From NCBI GenBank assembly GCA_005223045.1, contig NJBM01000002.1, forward strand, positions 186,001 to 250,000: a stretch of 64,000 nt of DNA, in the 5' to 3' direction. Under the pieces are notes generated by a model. That model was not told the origin of the DNA. It ran no database searches and was given only the letters and a program-made list of their open reading frames with translations. The translations under genes were made by a program, and so were the position numbers. Positions 43,408 through 52,004 of the stretch are shown piece by piece (within the stretch, counting starts at the first letter, position 1; the number at the start of each line of letters is the position of its first letter). The stretch is from Planctomycetes bacterium B3_Pla (GTDB lineage Bacteria > Planctomycetota > Phycisphaerae > Sedimentisphaerales > Anaerobacaceae).

Positions 43408-45111
43408 ATGAAAGATTTACTTATACAAGCCGCCAGGCGAACGGGCCTGGTTGACGCCGAGCAATTAGCCACGTTCCTGGAAGAAAGTGCCGGCCAGGGG
43501 CGAGTCGATGAAGTTCTGCTCAACTGTCCTTACTTCACCGAAGATGCGATTTTGAAGCTGTTCGCCGAGGCGCTCTGCTGGGAGTTTCTGCCGGAAGTGC
43601 CGGCAAAATCCGTGCCGGTCGAGTTCGTGGAATCTGTACCGGCATTATACGCCCAGCACCATTATCTTATCGGGATACAGCCGGACGCCGACCTCGGCGA
43701 GCTGACGGTGGTCTTGTCCAAGCCGCTGGATGCAAATGCTCTGGACAACGTCTCGAAGATGACCGGTATGCCAGTCAGGGCGGCGGTGTCCACCCGGGCT
43801 GCAATTACCTCGGTGATAGACGTCGCCTACGAGCAGAGGAGCACGGTAATCGAGGAGGTGGCCGAAGAGCTTGATTCGCAGAACCTCGACCAGCTTATTG
43901 ACGAGGCCTCCACTTCGGACGACCTGCTTGACGTGGTGAATCGCCCGCCGGTTATCAGGCTGGTCAATGACATTCTTTTTCGCGCTCTGCAATTGCGGGC
44001 CAGCGACATTCACGTTCATCCTTACGAGGCAAGGATTCAGGTCCGCTACCGTATTGACGGCATTCTGTACGATGCTCTGAGTTTGAACAAGAATGTTCTG
44101 CCGCTGGTAGTCTCTCGTATCAAGGTTATGGCCGGCATGGACATCGCCGAACGCAGGCTTCCGCAGGACGGCAGATGCAGCGTTCGCTTGGGCCAGCGTG
44201 AAGTCGATTTGCGCATTAGCACCGTGCCCACCAGTTACGGCGAGCGCAGCGTTATGCGGCTGCTGGACAAGAGCACCGGCCTGTTCGGATTGAACGAGCT
44301 GGGACTGGGGCAGGATGATTTGAAGAAATTCGATTCTCTGCTCAACCGCTCTCACGGCGTGATTTTTGTTACAGGCCCGACAGGCAGCGGAAAAAGTACG
44401 ACACTTTACGCCTGCCTCAACAGGATCAACTCGGCCGAGAAGAACGTCATAACCGTTGAAGACCCGATCGAGTATCAGCTCGAAGGCATCAGCCAGATCC
44501 AGGTCGCCAGCAGGAAGGGAATGACTTTCGCCACGTCGCTTCGCCACGTGCTGCGCCAGGACCCGGACGTTATAATGGTCGGCGAGGTTCGAGATATCGA
44601 GACCGCCCGCATGGCGATACAATCTTCGCTTACGGGCCATTTGGTTTTCAGCACCCTGCACACTAACGACTCGGCCGGCGCGGTGAGCAGGCTCCTTGAC
44701 CTTGGGGTCGAGCCTTACCTGGTGAGTTCGTCGCTTATTGCCATAATAGCTCAGCGGTTGGTGCGAAAAGTGTGCCAGGATTGCAAAGAACCTGCCACAC
44801 CCTCGCTTCACGAATTGAGGGAGCTTGGTCTCGGCGACGTAGCCGATACAGGCGGGGAATTTTTCGTTGGCGCCGGCTGCGACAAGTGTTTTCAGACCGG
44901 TTATCGCGGCCGAACGGGCATCTATGAGCTGATGCTCATCAACGAAGAGGTTCAGAACCTGATATACAAAAGAGAAACTGCCGGTACAATAAAGAGGGTG
45001 GCTCTCAACGCAGGTTTGCAAACCCTGCGAATGGACGGCGCCTCGAAGGTGCTTGCCGGGATAACGACCGTCTCCGAGGTCCTGAGAGTGACGCAGGCGG
45101 ACGTATTGTAA
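43408..45111 (+). CDS. gspE: Type II secretion system ATPase GspE
   Basis: A 567-residue hexameric secretion ATPase. The N-terminal MshEN/GspE domain covers the first ~150 residues, and the ATPase domain has RASDIHVHPYEARIQVRYRI, Walker A GPTGSGKSTT near residue 325, the Asp box (DPDVIMVGEVRD) and Walker B-adjacent TGHLVFSTLHTNDSAGAV. A zinc-binding C4 cluster typical of GspE is present as CQDC and CDKC about 35 residues apart. The gene is 3 bp after gspD. A heptamer-repeat hairpin follows between it and gspF. PilB is excluded by the cluster, which lacks pil genes and has gspK-L-M. Confidence 0.95.
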   Translation: MKDLLIQAARRTGLVDAEQLATFLEESAGQGRVDEVLLNCPYFTEDAILKLFAEALCWEFLPEVPAKSVPVEFVESVPALYAQHHYLIGIQPDADLGELTVVLSKPLDANALDNVSKMTGMPVRAAVSTRAAITSVIDVAYEQRSTVIEEVAEELDSQNLDQLIDEASTSDDLLDVVNRPPVIRLVNDILFRALQLRASDIHVHPYEARIQVRYRIDGILYDALSLNKNVLPLVVSRIKVMAGMDIAERRLPQDGRCSVRLGQREVDLRISTVPTSYGERSVMRLLDKSTGLFGLNELGLGQDDLKKFDSLLNRSHGVIFVTGPTGSGKSTTLYACLNRINSAEKNVITVEDPIEYQLEGISQIQVASRKGMTFATSLRHVLRQDPDVIMVGEVRDIETARMAIQSSLTGHLVFSTLHTNDSAGAVSRLLDLGVEPYLVSSSLIAIIAQRLVRKVCQDCKEPATPSLHELRELGLGDVADTGGEFFVGAGCDKCFQTGYRGRTGIYELMLINEEVQNLIYKRETAGTIKRVALNAGLQTLRMDGASKVLAGITTVSEVLRVTQADVL

Positions 45112-45242
45112 TTTACTATTTATTATTTACTATTTTCTATTTGACGTGCGAACATGTCGCATCAGAAATGTATAAAGAGTAAATAGGAACAATAGTCAAT
45201 AGTCAATAGTCAATAGTAAATAGTAAATAGTAAATAGTAAAT
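45112..45242. repeat. Heptanucleotide tandem repeat and inverted repeat before gspF
   Basis: Seven tandem heptamers occupy 45191-45239: AATAGTC three times, then AATAGTA four times. They end 8 bp before the gspF ATG. An upstream block at 45112-45142 (TTTACTATTTATTATTTACT...) is complementary to the AATAGTA tract, so a long hairpin could form across the gspE-gspF gap. No Shine-Dalgarno sequence is visible between the repeat and the ATG. Confidence 0.8.
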
Positions 45243-45247
45243 CGAAA

Positions 45248-46465
45248 ATGCCAAGATACCACTACATAGCGATAGCAGCAACCGGCAAGAAAGTCAAAGG
45301 GGCGATTACCGCCGAAAGCCCTTATGCTGCGCGGAAGCAACTGAGAGTGCGGAGCGTCCATCCTTCGTCGATTACCCAGATCAGCTCCCGGGCGGAAAGC
45401 AGAACGGCATTGCTCTCGTTTCTTGGCAGGCGAAACAAGGCTCAGATCATCGACTTTACCAAGCAGATGGCTACGCTGCTCAATTCCGGGATCAAGCTGA
45501 CCGAAGCTCTTTCGGTCCTGACGCTGCAAATCTCCGATACACGATTTAGAAACGCTATTGTTGACGTTCGCGACCGTGTCATCACCGGTGAGTCGTTTAC
45601 CGATGCACTGAAAGACTACGGCGATTATTTTGACGTGATATATGTCAGCATGGTCCGTGTCGGAGAGGTCACCGGCTCATTGGGCCAGAGCTTTGCGACA
45701 ATTGCAAACTTCATGGAAAAACGCCAGCGGGTCGAGTCGAAGGTAATAACGGCGATGATATACCCGATTGTCCTGGTTTTGTTCTGCATCGTGGCGATTC
45801 TGGTTTTGACGACCCAGGTCATCCCGAAGATAGGCGAACAGATTACACGAACGGGCAAAGAGCTGCCCTGGATCACGGAGCGTCTGATGGACTTCAGTTA
45901 CGTGATGACGAGCTGGTGGCTGCTGGTGGTCATCGCTTCGATTGTCGTAATAGTCTGGGCCCTCAAGCGTTTTTTGAGAACCAGCCGGGGTGCATACATG
46001 CGCGATAAATTGCTGCTGTCTCTGCCGATGTTCGGACCTCTTATAAAGCAGCGCGTCGTCGCACGTTTTGCATCCACCCTTTCGACCCTTCTCGGCTCGG
46101 GACTCGCGATGGCTGAATCGCTCCGGGTTGTCTCCGAGGTTACGGGCAACACCATTATGAAGCAGGCCGTCCGGCACGCGCGTGAGAGGATTCTCGCCGG
46201 CGCCGATATCGCAACACCGCTCAAAGACAGCGGCGTTATCGATCCTGCAATCGCCCACATGGTTGCGGTCGGCGAAAAGAGCGGCGAGCTTGAGACGATG
46301 CTCAAGAGCATCAGCGACAATCTCGAAAGCTCCACCGACGTAGTTATTGAGAGGTTGAGCGCCGCGGTCGAGCCGGTGATTATAATTATCATGGCAGCGG
46401 TAGTGGGCGTAATTGCTTATGCGACGATATTGCCGATTCTGGAAGCTTCGGCGGGGAATTTTTAG
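45248..46465 (+). CDS. gspF: Type II secretion system inner-membrane platform protein GspF
   Basis: A 405-residue GspF/PilC-family polytopic protein. It begins MPRYHYIAIAATGKKVKGAI, the usual N-terminal domain, followed by two GspF domains: FTKQMATLLNSGIKLTEALS and ARFASTLSTLLGSGLAMAES. Transmembrane segments appear near residues 170-195 (VITAMIYPIVLVLFCIVAIL), 225-245 and 375-400 (PVIIIIMAAVVGVIAYATIL). It anchors the pseudopilus assembly machinery and contacts GspE and GspL. No ribosome binding site is visible because a heptamer tract ends 8 bp upstream, so translation may depend on the gspE-gspF hairpin or be weak. Confidence 0.95.
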   Translation: MPRYHYIAIAATGKKVKGAITAESPYAARKQLRVRSVHPSSITQISSRAESRTALLSFLGRRNKAQIIDFTKQMATLLNSGIKLTEALSVLTLQISDTRFRNAIVDVRDRVITGESFTDALKDYGDYFDVIYVSMVRVGEVTGSLGQSFATIANFMEKRQRVESKVITAMIYPIVLVLFCIVAILVLTTQVIPKIGEQITRTGKELPWITERLMDFSYVMTSWWLLVVIASIVVIVWALKRFLRTSRGAYMRDKLLLSLPMFGPLIKQRVVARFASTLSTLLGSGLAMAESLRVVSEVTGNTIMKQAVRHARERILAGADIATPLKDSGVIDPAIAHMVAVGEKSGELETMLKSISDNLESSTDVVIERLSAAVEPVIIIIMAAVVGVIAYATILPILEASAGNF

Positions 46466-46486
46466 AGAACTCTCTGGGAGGTCACA

Positions 46487-46930
46487 ATGACAGGCAAAAA
46501 GAGAAGAAGAAACATCAGGTACGGTTTTACGATGGTCGAGCTTATGGCCATGCTGATCATCATCGGCTTGCTCGCCACCTTGGTGGTCAAGAAGGTGTCA
46601 TCCCAGGTAGCCAAAGCGCGTGTGATTACTACAAAAGCCAACCTGAAGATCCTTTCCTCTGCGGTTAATCAATTCAAGATGGATACGGACCGATACCCGA
46701 GCGAAGATCTGGGGCTGCTCGACCTGATTGAGCAACCGCCCGACCTTCCGGAAGGCGTGTGGGAGCCGGGTGGTTATCTGGATACTACGGATTTGCCGTT
46801 GGATGCCTGGCACAACGATTTTCTCTTTCAGCTTTATCCGGAAAGCGGCAAGCAATTTGTGATCATCAGTTTCGGCCCCGACGGTGAAGAGGGCACAGAA
46901 GATGACCTGTACAGCACAGATGCATACTGA
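46487..46930 (+). CDS. gspG: Major pseudopilin GspG
   Basis: A 147-residue prepilin. The leader MTGKKRRRNIRYG is followed by the cleavage site Gly|FTMVELMAML with Glu at +5, then a hydrophobic helix and the type II pseudopilin body. The C-terminus has the conserved DAWHNDFLFQLYPES and a calcium-binding-type FGPDGEEGTEDDLYSTD loop typical of GspG. It is the main subunit of the pseudopilus. It is translated from an ATG following GGGAGGTCACA, 21 bp after gspF. Confidence 0.94.
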   Translation: MTGKKRRRNIRYGFTMVELMAMLIIIGLLATLVVKKVSSQVAKARVITTKANLKILSSAVNQFKMDTDRYPSEDLGLLDLIEQPPDLPEGVWEPGGYLDTTDLPLDAWHNDFLFQLYPESGKQFVIISFGPDGEEGTEDDLYSTDAY

Positions 46931-46958
46931 TTGTCTCGCGCGTGGCGGCTATTGCGTG

Positions 46959-47534
46959 ATGTGCGTGAAATCCAATACACGCAATACGCAATACGCAATA
47001 CGCAACACGAGAAACGGCTTTACCATGGCCGAGCTGCTGGTCGTGCTCGTAGTGATCTCACTGTTTGTGTTCCTGGCCCAGATACACCTTTTCGGATTGC
47101 TTAGAAAAAGCACGTTCAGAGGGCAGATGCAGGAGTTTGTCTCGACAATGCAAATGGCCGCCAGCGCCGCGGCCAAGAGCGACAGGAGATATGAAGTTAT
47201 TATCGATATAGCAGAGCAGGGTTATCTGCTTCGCGAGATTACGACGCCCGATCTGTCGGAGGTTCTGGAAGAGGAGATAATAGTCGAGGCGGACCTGAGC
47301 GAAAATTGCCGGGTGGTGTATGTCCAGTTCGACGATGCAGAATCCACACATGAGGGCAGAGCGAAGTTCCGGGCCGGACGTTCAGGTTGGGCATACGGCG
47401 GCAAAATCGTCCTGCTGGACAAGAATGAGCGGCCCTATTCGGTAGTGGTCAACAGGCTCAACAGAATTGTCGGGTTGGAAGAAGGCGATGTCCTGCTTTT
47501 GGAGCCGAAACTTAAAGATGATATTCCGTTTTAA
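46959..47534 (+). CDS. gspH: Minor pseudopilin GspH-like
   Basis: A 191-residue prepilin with the cleavage motif Gly|FTMAELLVVL (Glu at +5) and the hydrophobic stretch VVISLFVFLAQIHLFGLL. The remainder is a beta-rich GspH-type domain (YEVIIDIAEQGYLLREITTP, RAKFRAGRSGWAYGGKIVLL). The start is uncertain: ATGs at 46920 and 46959 are in frame, and the leader of either form (VKSNTRNTQYAIRNTRNG) is encoded by heptamer repeats, a very unusual leader. It follows gspG and overlaps gspI by 17 bp. Assignment to GspH rather than another minor pseudopilin rests on order and length. Confidence 0.75.
   Translation: MCVKSNTRNTQYAIRNTRNGFTMAELLVVLVVISLFVFLAQIHLFGLLRKSTFRGQMQEFVSTMQMAASAAAKSDRRYEVIIDIAEQGYLLREITTPDLSEVLEEEIIVEADLSENCRVVYVQFDDAESTHEGRAKFRAGRSGWAYGGKIVLLDKNERPYSVVVNRLNRIVGLEEGDVLLLEPKLKDDIPF
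46973..47008 (+). repeat. Heptamer tandem repeat within the gspH leader
   Basis: After CAATACAC (46973-46980), GCAATAC occurs three times (46981, 46988, 46995) and once as GCAACAC (47002). The unit is 7 bp, so a change in copy number would shift the reading frame of the pseudopilin leader. The tract lies between both possible start codons and the prepilin cleavage motif. Confidence 0.75.
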
Positions 47535-48327
47535 AACACGTAATGTGCAAAAGAGAGCTTTTAGCCTGATAGAGGTATCAGCCGCGGTAGCCATCCTTGC
47601 GCTGGTCAGTTCGAGCGTAATGGTTATCGTAAGCCGCAGCGTTTCCTCGGGGACAAATTCGACGCGGCGAATGCAGGCCTTTGAAGTCGCCCGCGAGAAT
47701 ATGGAAAAGCTCCTTGCTTCCGACTCGGTGGAAGAGACCGCCGATTATGGTCGGAGCGAGCGATACCCCGGAATTGAATGGGAGACTGTCGTCGAGACGT
47801 TTTACGAGCCAATAACGGCAAGGATGTGGATAAGAGGGGTCTGCACGGCACGATTCGAGGATGACCAGGATCAGGAACAGACCGTCGAGCTGACGCACTG
47901 GCTCACCGACGTGACGAAAGATCAATTGCTCCAGATCATGGCGCAGGGGCAGAACGAAGAGCAAGAGCTGGCCGCCGAGCTTATAGAGACGGTGGAAGAA
48001 GCTGCTATGTACGCCGGGGTTGACGGTGAAAGCATCGAGCAGTGGATTGACAACGGAATGCTGACGATTGAGGACGGCTCTTTCGTCAAAAGCAATCTTG
48101 ACCTGTACATGCAGACCAACGGCAACCCGAGTGCGGACCAGCAGCAGACGCAGATATCATCCCGGGCCCAGTTGGCTGCTCGACGAAGTCAAGTGCCCGA
48201 TGGAAAAGCTGCCGATGTGGAGGCCGGACAGGGCGAGATAGACCCACAAACGGGTCTGACGTATGAAGAGCTCGAACAGATGGATTTCTCCGAAGTTTAC
48301 GACTTGATGAAGAATCGACGGCAGTAG
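47518..48327 (+). CDS. gspI: Minor pseudopilin GspI with long C-terminal extension
   Basis: A 269-residue prepilin-like protein. The leader MIFRFKTRNVQKR ends in Ala (rather than Gly) before FSLIEVSAAVAILALV, with Glu at +5. A GspI-type segment follows (VARENMEKLLASDSV..., GIEWETVVETFYEP). Beyond about residue 130 the protein continues with an acidic, Gln-rich region (AQGQNEEQELAAELIETVEE, EAGQGEIDPQTGLTYEELEQ) not typical of GspI, whose usual length is near 120-130. The ATG at 47518 overlaps the end of gspH. The extension may mediate contact with GspK or GspJ (inference). Confidence 0.75.
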   Translation: MIFRFKTRNVQKRAFSLIEVSAAVAILALVSSSVMVIVSRSVSSGTNSTRRMQAFEVARENMEKLLASDSVEETADYGRSERYPGIEWETVVETFYEPITARMWIRGVCTARFEDDQDQEQTVELTHWLTDVTKDQLLQIMAQGQNEEQELAAELIETVEEAAMYAGVDGESIEQWIDNGMLTIEDGSFVKSNLDLYMQTNGNPSADQQQTQISSRAQLAARRSQVPDGKAADVEAGQGEIDPQTGLTYEELEQMDFSEVYDLMKNRRQ

Positions 48328-48341
48328 GAGTTTGGGACCCG

Positions 48342-49199
48342 ATGAAGGCAGGAATTGCAGGTAACAACATGAGAAGAACTTTCGGCAAATACAGAATGCC
48401 GTCGGGCTTTTCGCTGGGCGAGATGCTTGCCGCCATGACCATAGGCGCCATGGTTCTGGTGGCGGTTCTCACCATCTATAATCGTGCCGAGCGTTCCGCC
48501 GCCGCCGTCACGCGCAGGCTCGACAGCTCGCGGCTGCCCCGGGAGGTTTTGCAGCGCATTGCCGAAGACCTTGATAACATAATGTCAACCGGTTCGGATG
48601 CAACGATCACAATTCAGAACAAGTTCGATAATCTTTTCCCCGCTGCCAGGATGATAATTTCGAGAACGTTCCGCGACAATGCAAGCAGGGAGCGGAAGTT
48701 TGAAGAAATCGTCTGGCAGAGCAGCTACGACTTCGAGAGCTTCGTCGAGGGGCTCGTCTTGTATCGAAGTCACAGTGGGATTGCTTCGGAGGACAAATTG
48801 CTCGATAAAGGCAAGGAGGACTGGGAAAAGGAACTCTTCGTGCCGCTTTGCAGCGGAGTTACTTTTTTCAGCATAAAGGCGGTCAAGGGTGATAAGCCTG
48901 TCGAGAAGTGGAGCGGTTCACCGCCGGCCGGTATCGAGGTGACGCTTTCTTTCGCCGAACCTTTCAAGAGAGTGAACGGCACTTTAGATGTGCCGGAAGA
49001 GGAAAAGATCATACGAACTATAGCTATCGATCGGACCAGAAAGATCAAGTTCGCGGTTGCGAAAAACGCACCTCCGAGCGAACAGGAAGAAACTGAAGAA
49101 ACTACGGAGCCGGATGCGGCGGAAAATGAAGACGAGAAATCGCCGCCGGAAAGACCGAAGAAATCCGGAAGCTCAAACAATGAACGAAAGTCCAAATAA
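48342..49199 (+). CDS. gspJ: Minor pseudopilin GspJ-like
   Basis: A 285-residue prepilin with cleavage motif Gly|FSLGEMLAAMTIGAMVLVAV (Glu at +5) and a GspJ-like body (REVLQRIAEDLDNIMSTGS, VTFFSIKAVKGDK, IEVTLSFAEPF). The last ~35 residues form a highly acidic and Lys-rich tail (SEQEETEETTEPDAAENEDE). The start at 48342 gives a 22-residue leader; an in-frame ATG at 48369 would give a shorter, more usual one. Its 3' end overlaps the start of gspK by 20 bp. Confidence 0.8.
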   Translation: MKAGIAGNNMRRTFGKYRMPSGFSLGEMLAAMTIGAMVLVAVLTIYNRAERSAAAVTRRLDSSRLPREVLQRIAEDLDNIMSTGSDATITIQNKFDNLFPAARMIISRTFRDNASRERKFEEIVWQSSYDFESFVEGLVLYRSHSGIASEDKLLDKGKEDWEKELFVPLCSGVTFFSIKAVKGDKPVEKWSGSPPAGIEVTLSFAEPFKRVNGTLDVPEEEKIIRTIAIDRTRKIKFAVAKNAPPSEQEETEETTEPDAAENEDEKSPPERPKKSGSSNNERKSK

Positions 49200-50487
49200 T
49201 CGGCATATTTCCAAAAGGCGCAGCGGCATCGTGTTGCTGGTGACACTGGTGTTGTTGGTCGTACTCTCGACGCTGGGTTATACTCTCAGCGGTCGAGTTG
49301 CGGCCCAACGCTACCGCAACCAGTACGTCATAGACTACAGCAAAGCCCGTTATGGTTGTGATTCGGCGGTGAAGTACGCCCTTGCTACGCTGGAAGACCT
49401 TGATCCGCAACTGGTCAGCCGTCCTAATGAGCCGGATTTTTCCGATTTGTTCGCCCTCAACGACATGGAGTACCATGAACTTTTGGCGCAGTGGGGTATC
49501 GGATCTGAGTTCGAGGAATATGAAAACGGCAGAACTTCCGTCGATATGATGGATGTTGACGATGTTAACTATCCGGGGCCAGGCAAGAGCGGGATGGCCG
49601 GCGGCTACAACGATCCTGACTCGATGCCGATTAGAGGTCCTTACGGTGCGCCATGGCCGTTCGTGACCGAGCCGGCGGAGTTCGAAGTCGGCTCTACAAA
49701 GATACGAATTGAGATTCGGGACGAAAATGCAAAATATCCTCTCGGCTGGGCACTGCTGAATGATAGCAGGATCAAGCGGGAAGTCGATGCGGGATTTAAC
49801 ACTTTCTGCGAATTAGCGGGACTCGACGCCGGGCAGATCGACGCACTGACAGAGCAACTGGCACAGGTAGCGAACATAAAACCGTTTAAGCTTGAGTTCA
49901 AGCCGATAACGAAAACTGTAAAAACACCGGTGAAAACTCCCACCAGACCTACCGGATCCACGAGGACCACGAGCCGCACGACAAGAACCTCTCGGACGCC
50001 GCGCGCACGCAGAAAAGTCATCTCCGCTGCTCAGCAGATTTCCGAACAGACAACACATTTTGCAAAGCTCTTTCACAGCTCGCTTATCGATACCGAGGCC
50101 CTTGCCGGACCGACTGTGGTCAGCGAAAGCAGGAAAGAATCGGCCCTCAAGTACATGGGAATGTGGGGCTCGCGACAGGTTAATATCAACACGGCGCCGC
50201 GGCACGTGCTGGAAGCGGCTTTTATTTTCGGCGGCAATGAAGTTGAAATCGCCGAGGGAATTATCCAGTTGAGACGAGAAAACCCCATCGGGACCATAGA
50301 AGATTTGAAGAACGAACTGTTCCGTTTTTCCGATTCGATCGACAAATGTGCGGAATATATAACGATGACAAGCAGGTTTTTCACCATCAAAGTAACCGCG
50401 GTCAGTGGGGCGGCAAAGGCATCATCCATAATCGCGATAACGAAAGATGGTGAAACGGTAAAACAGATTGCCGCAACTAACGGCTGA
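49180..50487 (+). CDS. gspK: Type II secretion system protein GspK
   Basis: A 435-residue GspK, the tip pseudopilin. The N-terminus MNESPNNRHISKRRSG precedes the hydrophobic IVLLVTLVLLVVLSTLGYTL, without Glu at +5 as normal for GspK. The body contains GspK features: EIRDENAKYPLGWALLND, a Thr/Arg-rich loop (PTRPTGSTRTTSRTTRTSRT), and a helix-hairpin-helix-like VNINTAPRHVLEAAF followed by IEDLKNELFRFSD. The ATG at 49180 overlaps gspJ and follows CCGGAAGC; an in-frame ATG at 49057 lies deep inside gspJ and would give a spurious basic extension. The Thr/Arg-rich loop resembles the inserts in GspD. Confidence 0.88.
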   Translation: MNESPNNRHISKRRSGIVLLVTLVLLVVLSTLGYTLSGRVAAQRYRNQYVIDYSKARYGCDSAVKYALATLEDLDPQLVSRPNEPDFSDLFALNDMEYHELLAQWGIGSEFEEYENGRTSVDMMDVDDVNYPGPGKSGMAGGYNDPDSMPIRGPYGAPWPFVTEPAEFEVGSTKIRIEIRDENAKYPLGWALLNDSRIKREVDAGFNTFCELAGLDAGQIDALTEQLAQVANIKPFKLEFKPITKTVKTPVKTPTRPTGSTRTTSRTTRTSRTPRARRKVISAAQQISEQTTHFAKLFHSSLIDTEALAGPTVVSESRKESALKYMGMWGSRQVNINTAPRHVLEAAFIFGGNEVEIAEGIIQLRRENPIGTIEDLKNELFRFSDSIDKCAEYITMTSRFFTIKVTAVSGAAKASSIIAITKDGETVKQIAATNG

Positions 50488-50519
50488 ATACCAACAAACA
50501 TTTTAGGAGTTTGCCGACA

Positions 50520-51989
50520 GTGGAATCTCACAACTATTTAGGAATTTACATAAGCAAGGATACCGCCACGGCGGTCTGCCTGGGCCCGCAGGGAAAGGGC
50601 GGAAAGGTTTTGGACTGTTTCAGCGTCTCTATCGAAGATCGGGAACAGGCAAACATGCAGACCCTGGCGAGTCTGCTGGCACAGGGTTGCATCGAGAGAA
50701 AATTGAAGTTCTCCGAGGTCGCAGTGGCGCTGGACTGCGCGATGTTCATGCAGCACAGTGTCCACAGTGAGTTTAGCGATCCGAAACGAATAGCCGCGAC
50801 CGTGAAGTTCGACACGGAGGAGGCCCTTGCGACGGACATTGCCGACGTGGCGTTGGCTTTTGAAATAGCTTCAAGCGATGAGACCGGCTCGGATCTCACT
50901 GTTTTCACTGCACAGCGAGAAGTGCTGACGGATGTTCTCGTCGCTCTGCAAGAGTATAACTTCGATCCCGTGGCTATAGAGCCGGATGTTAATTGTCTGT
51001 CGAGATTTATCTGCCGCAATGTAACCTCGGCTGAGCCTGAGCAGGGTCAAACTTTGTTTGGAATACTTTCCCGGCGCAGCGGCTATCTGGTCGCACCGCC
51101 CATCCCGACAGAAGAAAGCTCGCAGGCGGTATCTACGGTTCGCACTTTCCTGCTTGGCGCAACACAGGACAGAGGCAACCAGCTCTCAAGAGAGGTGCTC
51201 GTAACAACCGCCCTGGTCGAAGGCGGCGAACCAATAAGATGCCTCAAAGTTTTCGATTCTGCGGGGGCCATAGACTATCGGCAGCTTGGTGAAAAGCTGG
51301 GCATTGAAGCCGATGAGATAGATTTGTTCGGCGTTGCCGGAACCGAGCCGCAAACTGCCGGCGATTGCACAAACGCGGTCGACTTTGCACTTGCCTGTGG
51401 AGCTGCTCTGTCGCATTGGCAAAAGGGCCGCAGCATAAATTTCCGTTCCGACGATTTCAGCCCCTTTCAGGGCAAGACACTCAGGTTGCAAAGGGCGCTG
51501 AAATTTGCGGCGGTGTGCGTCACTATTCTTTTTATCGCAGCGGGGCTCTGTTTTCAGAGGCCGCTATTTGATGCTAATAGAGACGCAGGCAACCTGCGCA
51601 GCAGATTCGCCAAAGATTACTCTGATGTAGCGTTGGAGAAGCTGTCGGATAAAGCCAAAATGAAAGATGCCGTCAAGAAACTCAGCAATATAAAACGGCT
51701 CATCGAAAGCAAGAGTAAGGGCCTTGATACGGACGAAACTTCCGTGTCATCAAAATTGACGCTCGTGCTGGCCGCTTTTAACAAATGTGCGCCACAGACG
51801 AACCTGAACATAAAGTCGATCACTATCAGCCCGAAAAGCATTACCGTCTCAGGCGACACTTCCAGTCGTCAAACCAGGCAGAAACTATCTGATACTATCA
51901 GGGGCGGCGGTCTGGAGATTGTAAAAATAGATTACGGGGAAAAAGGTGGCCGCGAGGTTTTCAACATGATGCTTGCCACGAGCAAATAA
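50520..51989 (+). CDS. gspL: Type II secretion system protein GspL-like (actin-like domain + periplasmic domain)
   Basis: A 489-residue bitopic protein. The cytoplasmic part (about residues 1-310) has the actin-like fold of GspL/PilM (MESHNYLGIYISKDTATAVC, VAVALDCAMFMQHSVHSEFS, VAIEPDVNCLSRFICR). A transmembrane segment (ALKFAAVCVTILFIAAGLCF) follows, then a coiled-coil-like and ferredoxin-like periplasmic domain (APQTNLNIKSITISPKSITV). GspL couples GspE to GspM and GspF. I chose the GTG at 50520 because AGGAG lies 9 bp before it; a TTG three codons earlier is too close to the AGGAG. PilM alone would lack the fused membrane and periplasmic part. Confidence 0.85.
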   Translation: MESHNYLGIYISKDTATAVCLGPQGKGGKVLDCFSVSIEDREQANMQTLASLLAQGCIERKLKFSEVAVALDCAMFMQHSVHSEFSDPKRIAATVKFDTEEALATDIADVALAFEIASSDETGSDLTVFTAQREVLTDVLVALQEYNFDPVAIEPDVNCLSRFICRNVTSAEPEQGQTLFGILSRRSGYLVAPPIPTEESSQAVSTVRTFLLGATQDRGNQLSREVLVTTALVEGGEPIRCLKVFDSAGAIDYRQLGEKLGIEADEIDLFGVAGTEPQTAGDCTNAVDFALACGAALSHWQKGRSINFRSDDFSPFQGKTLRLQRALKFAAVCVTILFIAAGLCFQRPLFDANRDAGNLRSRFAKDYSDVALEKLSDKAKMKDAVKKLSNIKRLIESKSKGLDTDETSVSSKLTLVLAAFNKCAPQTNLNIKSITISPKSITVSGDTSSRQTRQKLSDTIRGGGLEIVKIDYGEKGGREVFNMMLATSK

Positions 51990-52004
51990 TTGAGGAAGTC
52001 ATTT

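Noticed and set aside
43645..45021. A 458-codon open frame antisense to gspE
   Set aside because: It runs opposite a conserved ATPase gene with all its motifs, encodes no recognisable domain and has no ribosome binding site; long antisense frames are common in GC-biased coding DNA.
45191..45239. Heptamer tract considered as a CRISPR-like array
   Set aside because: Units are 7 bp in direct contact without spacers, and no cas genes are present.
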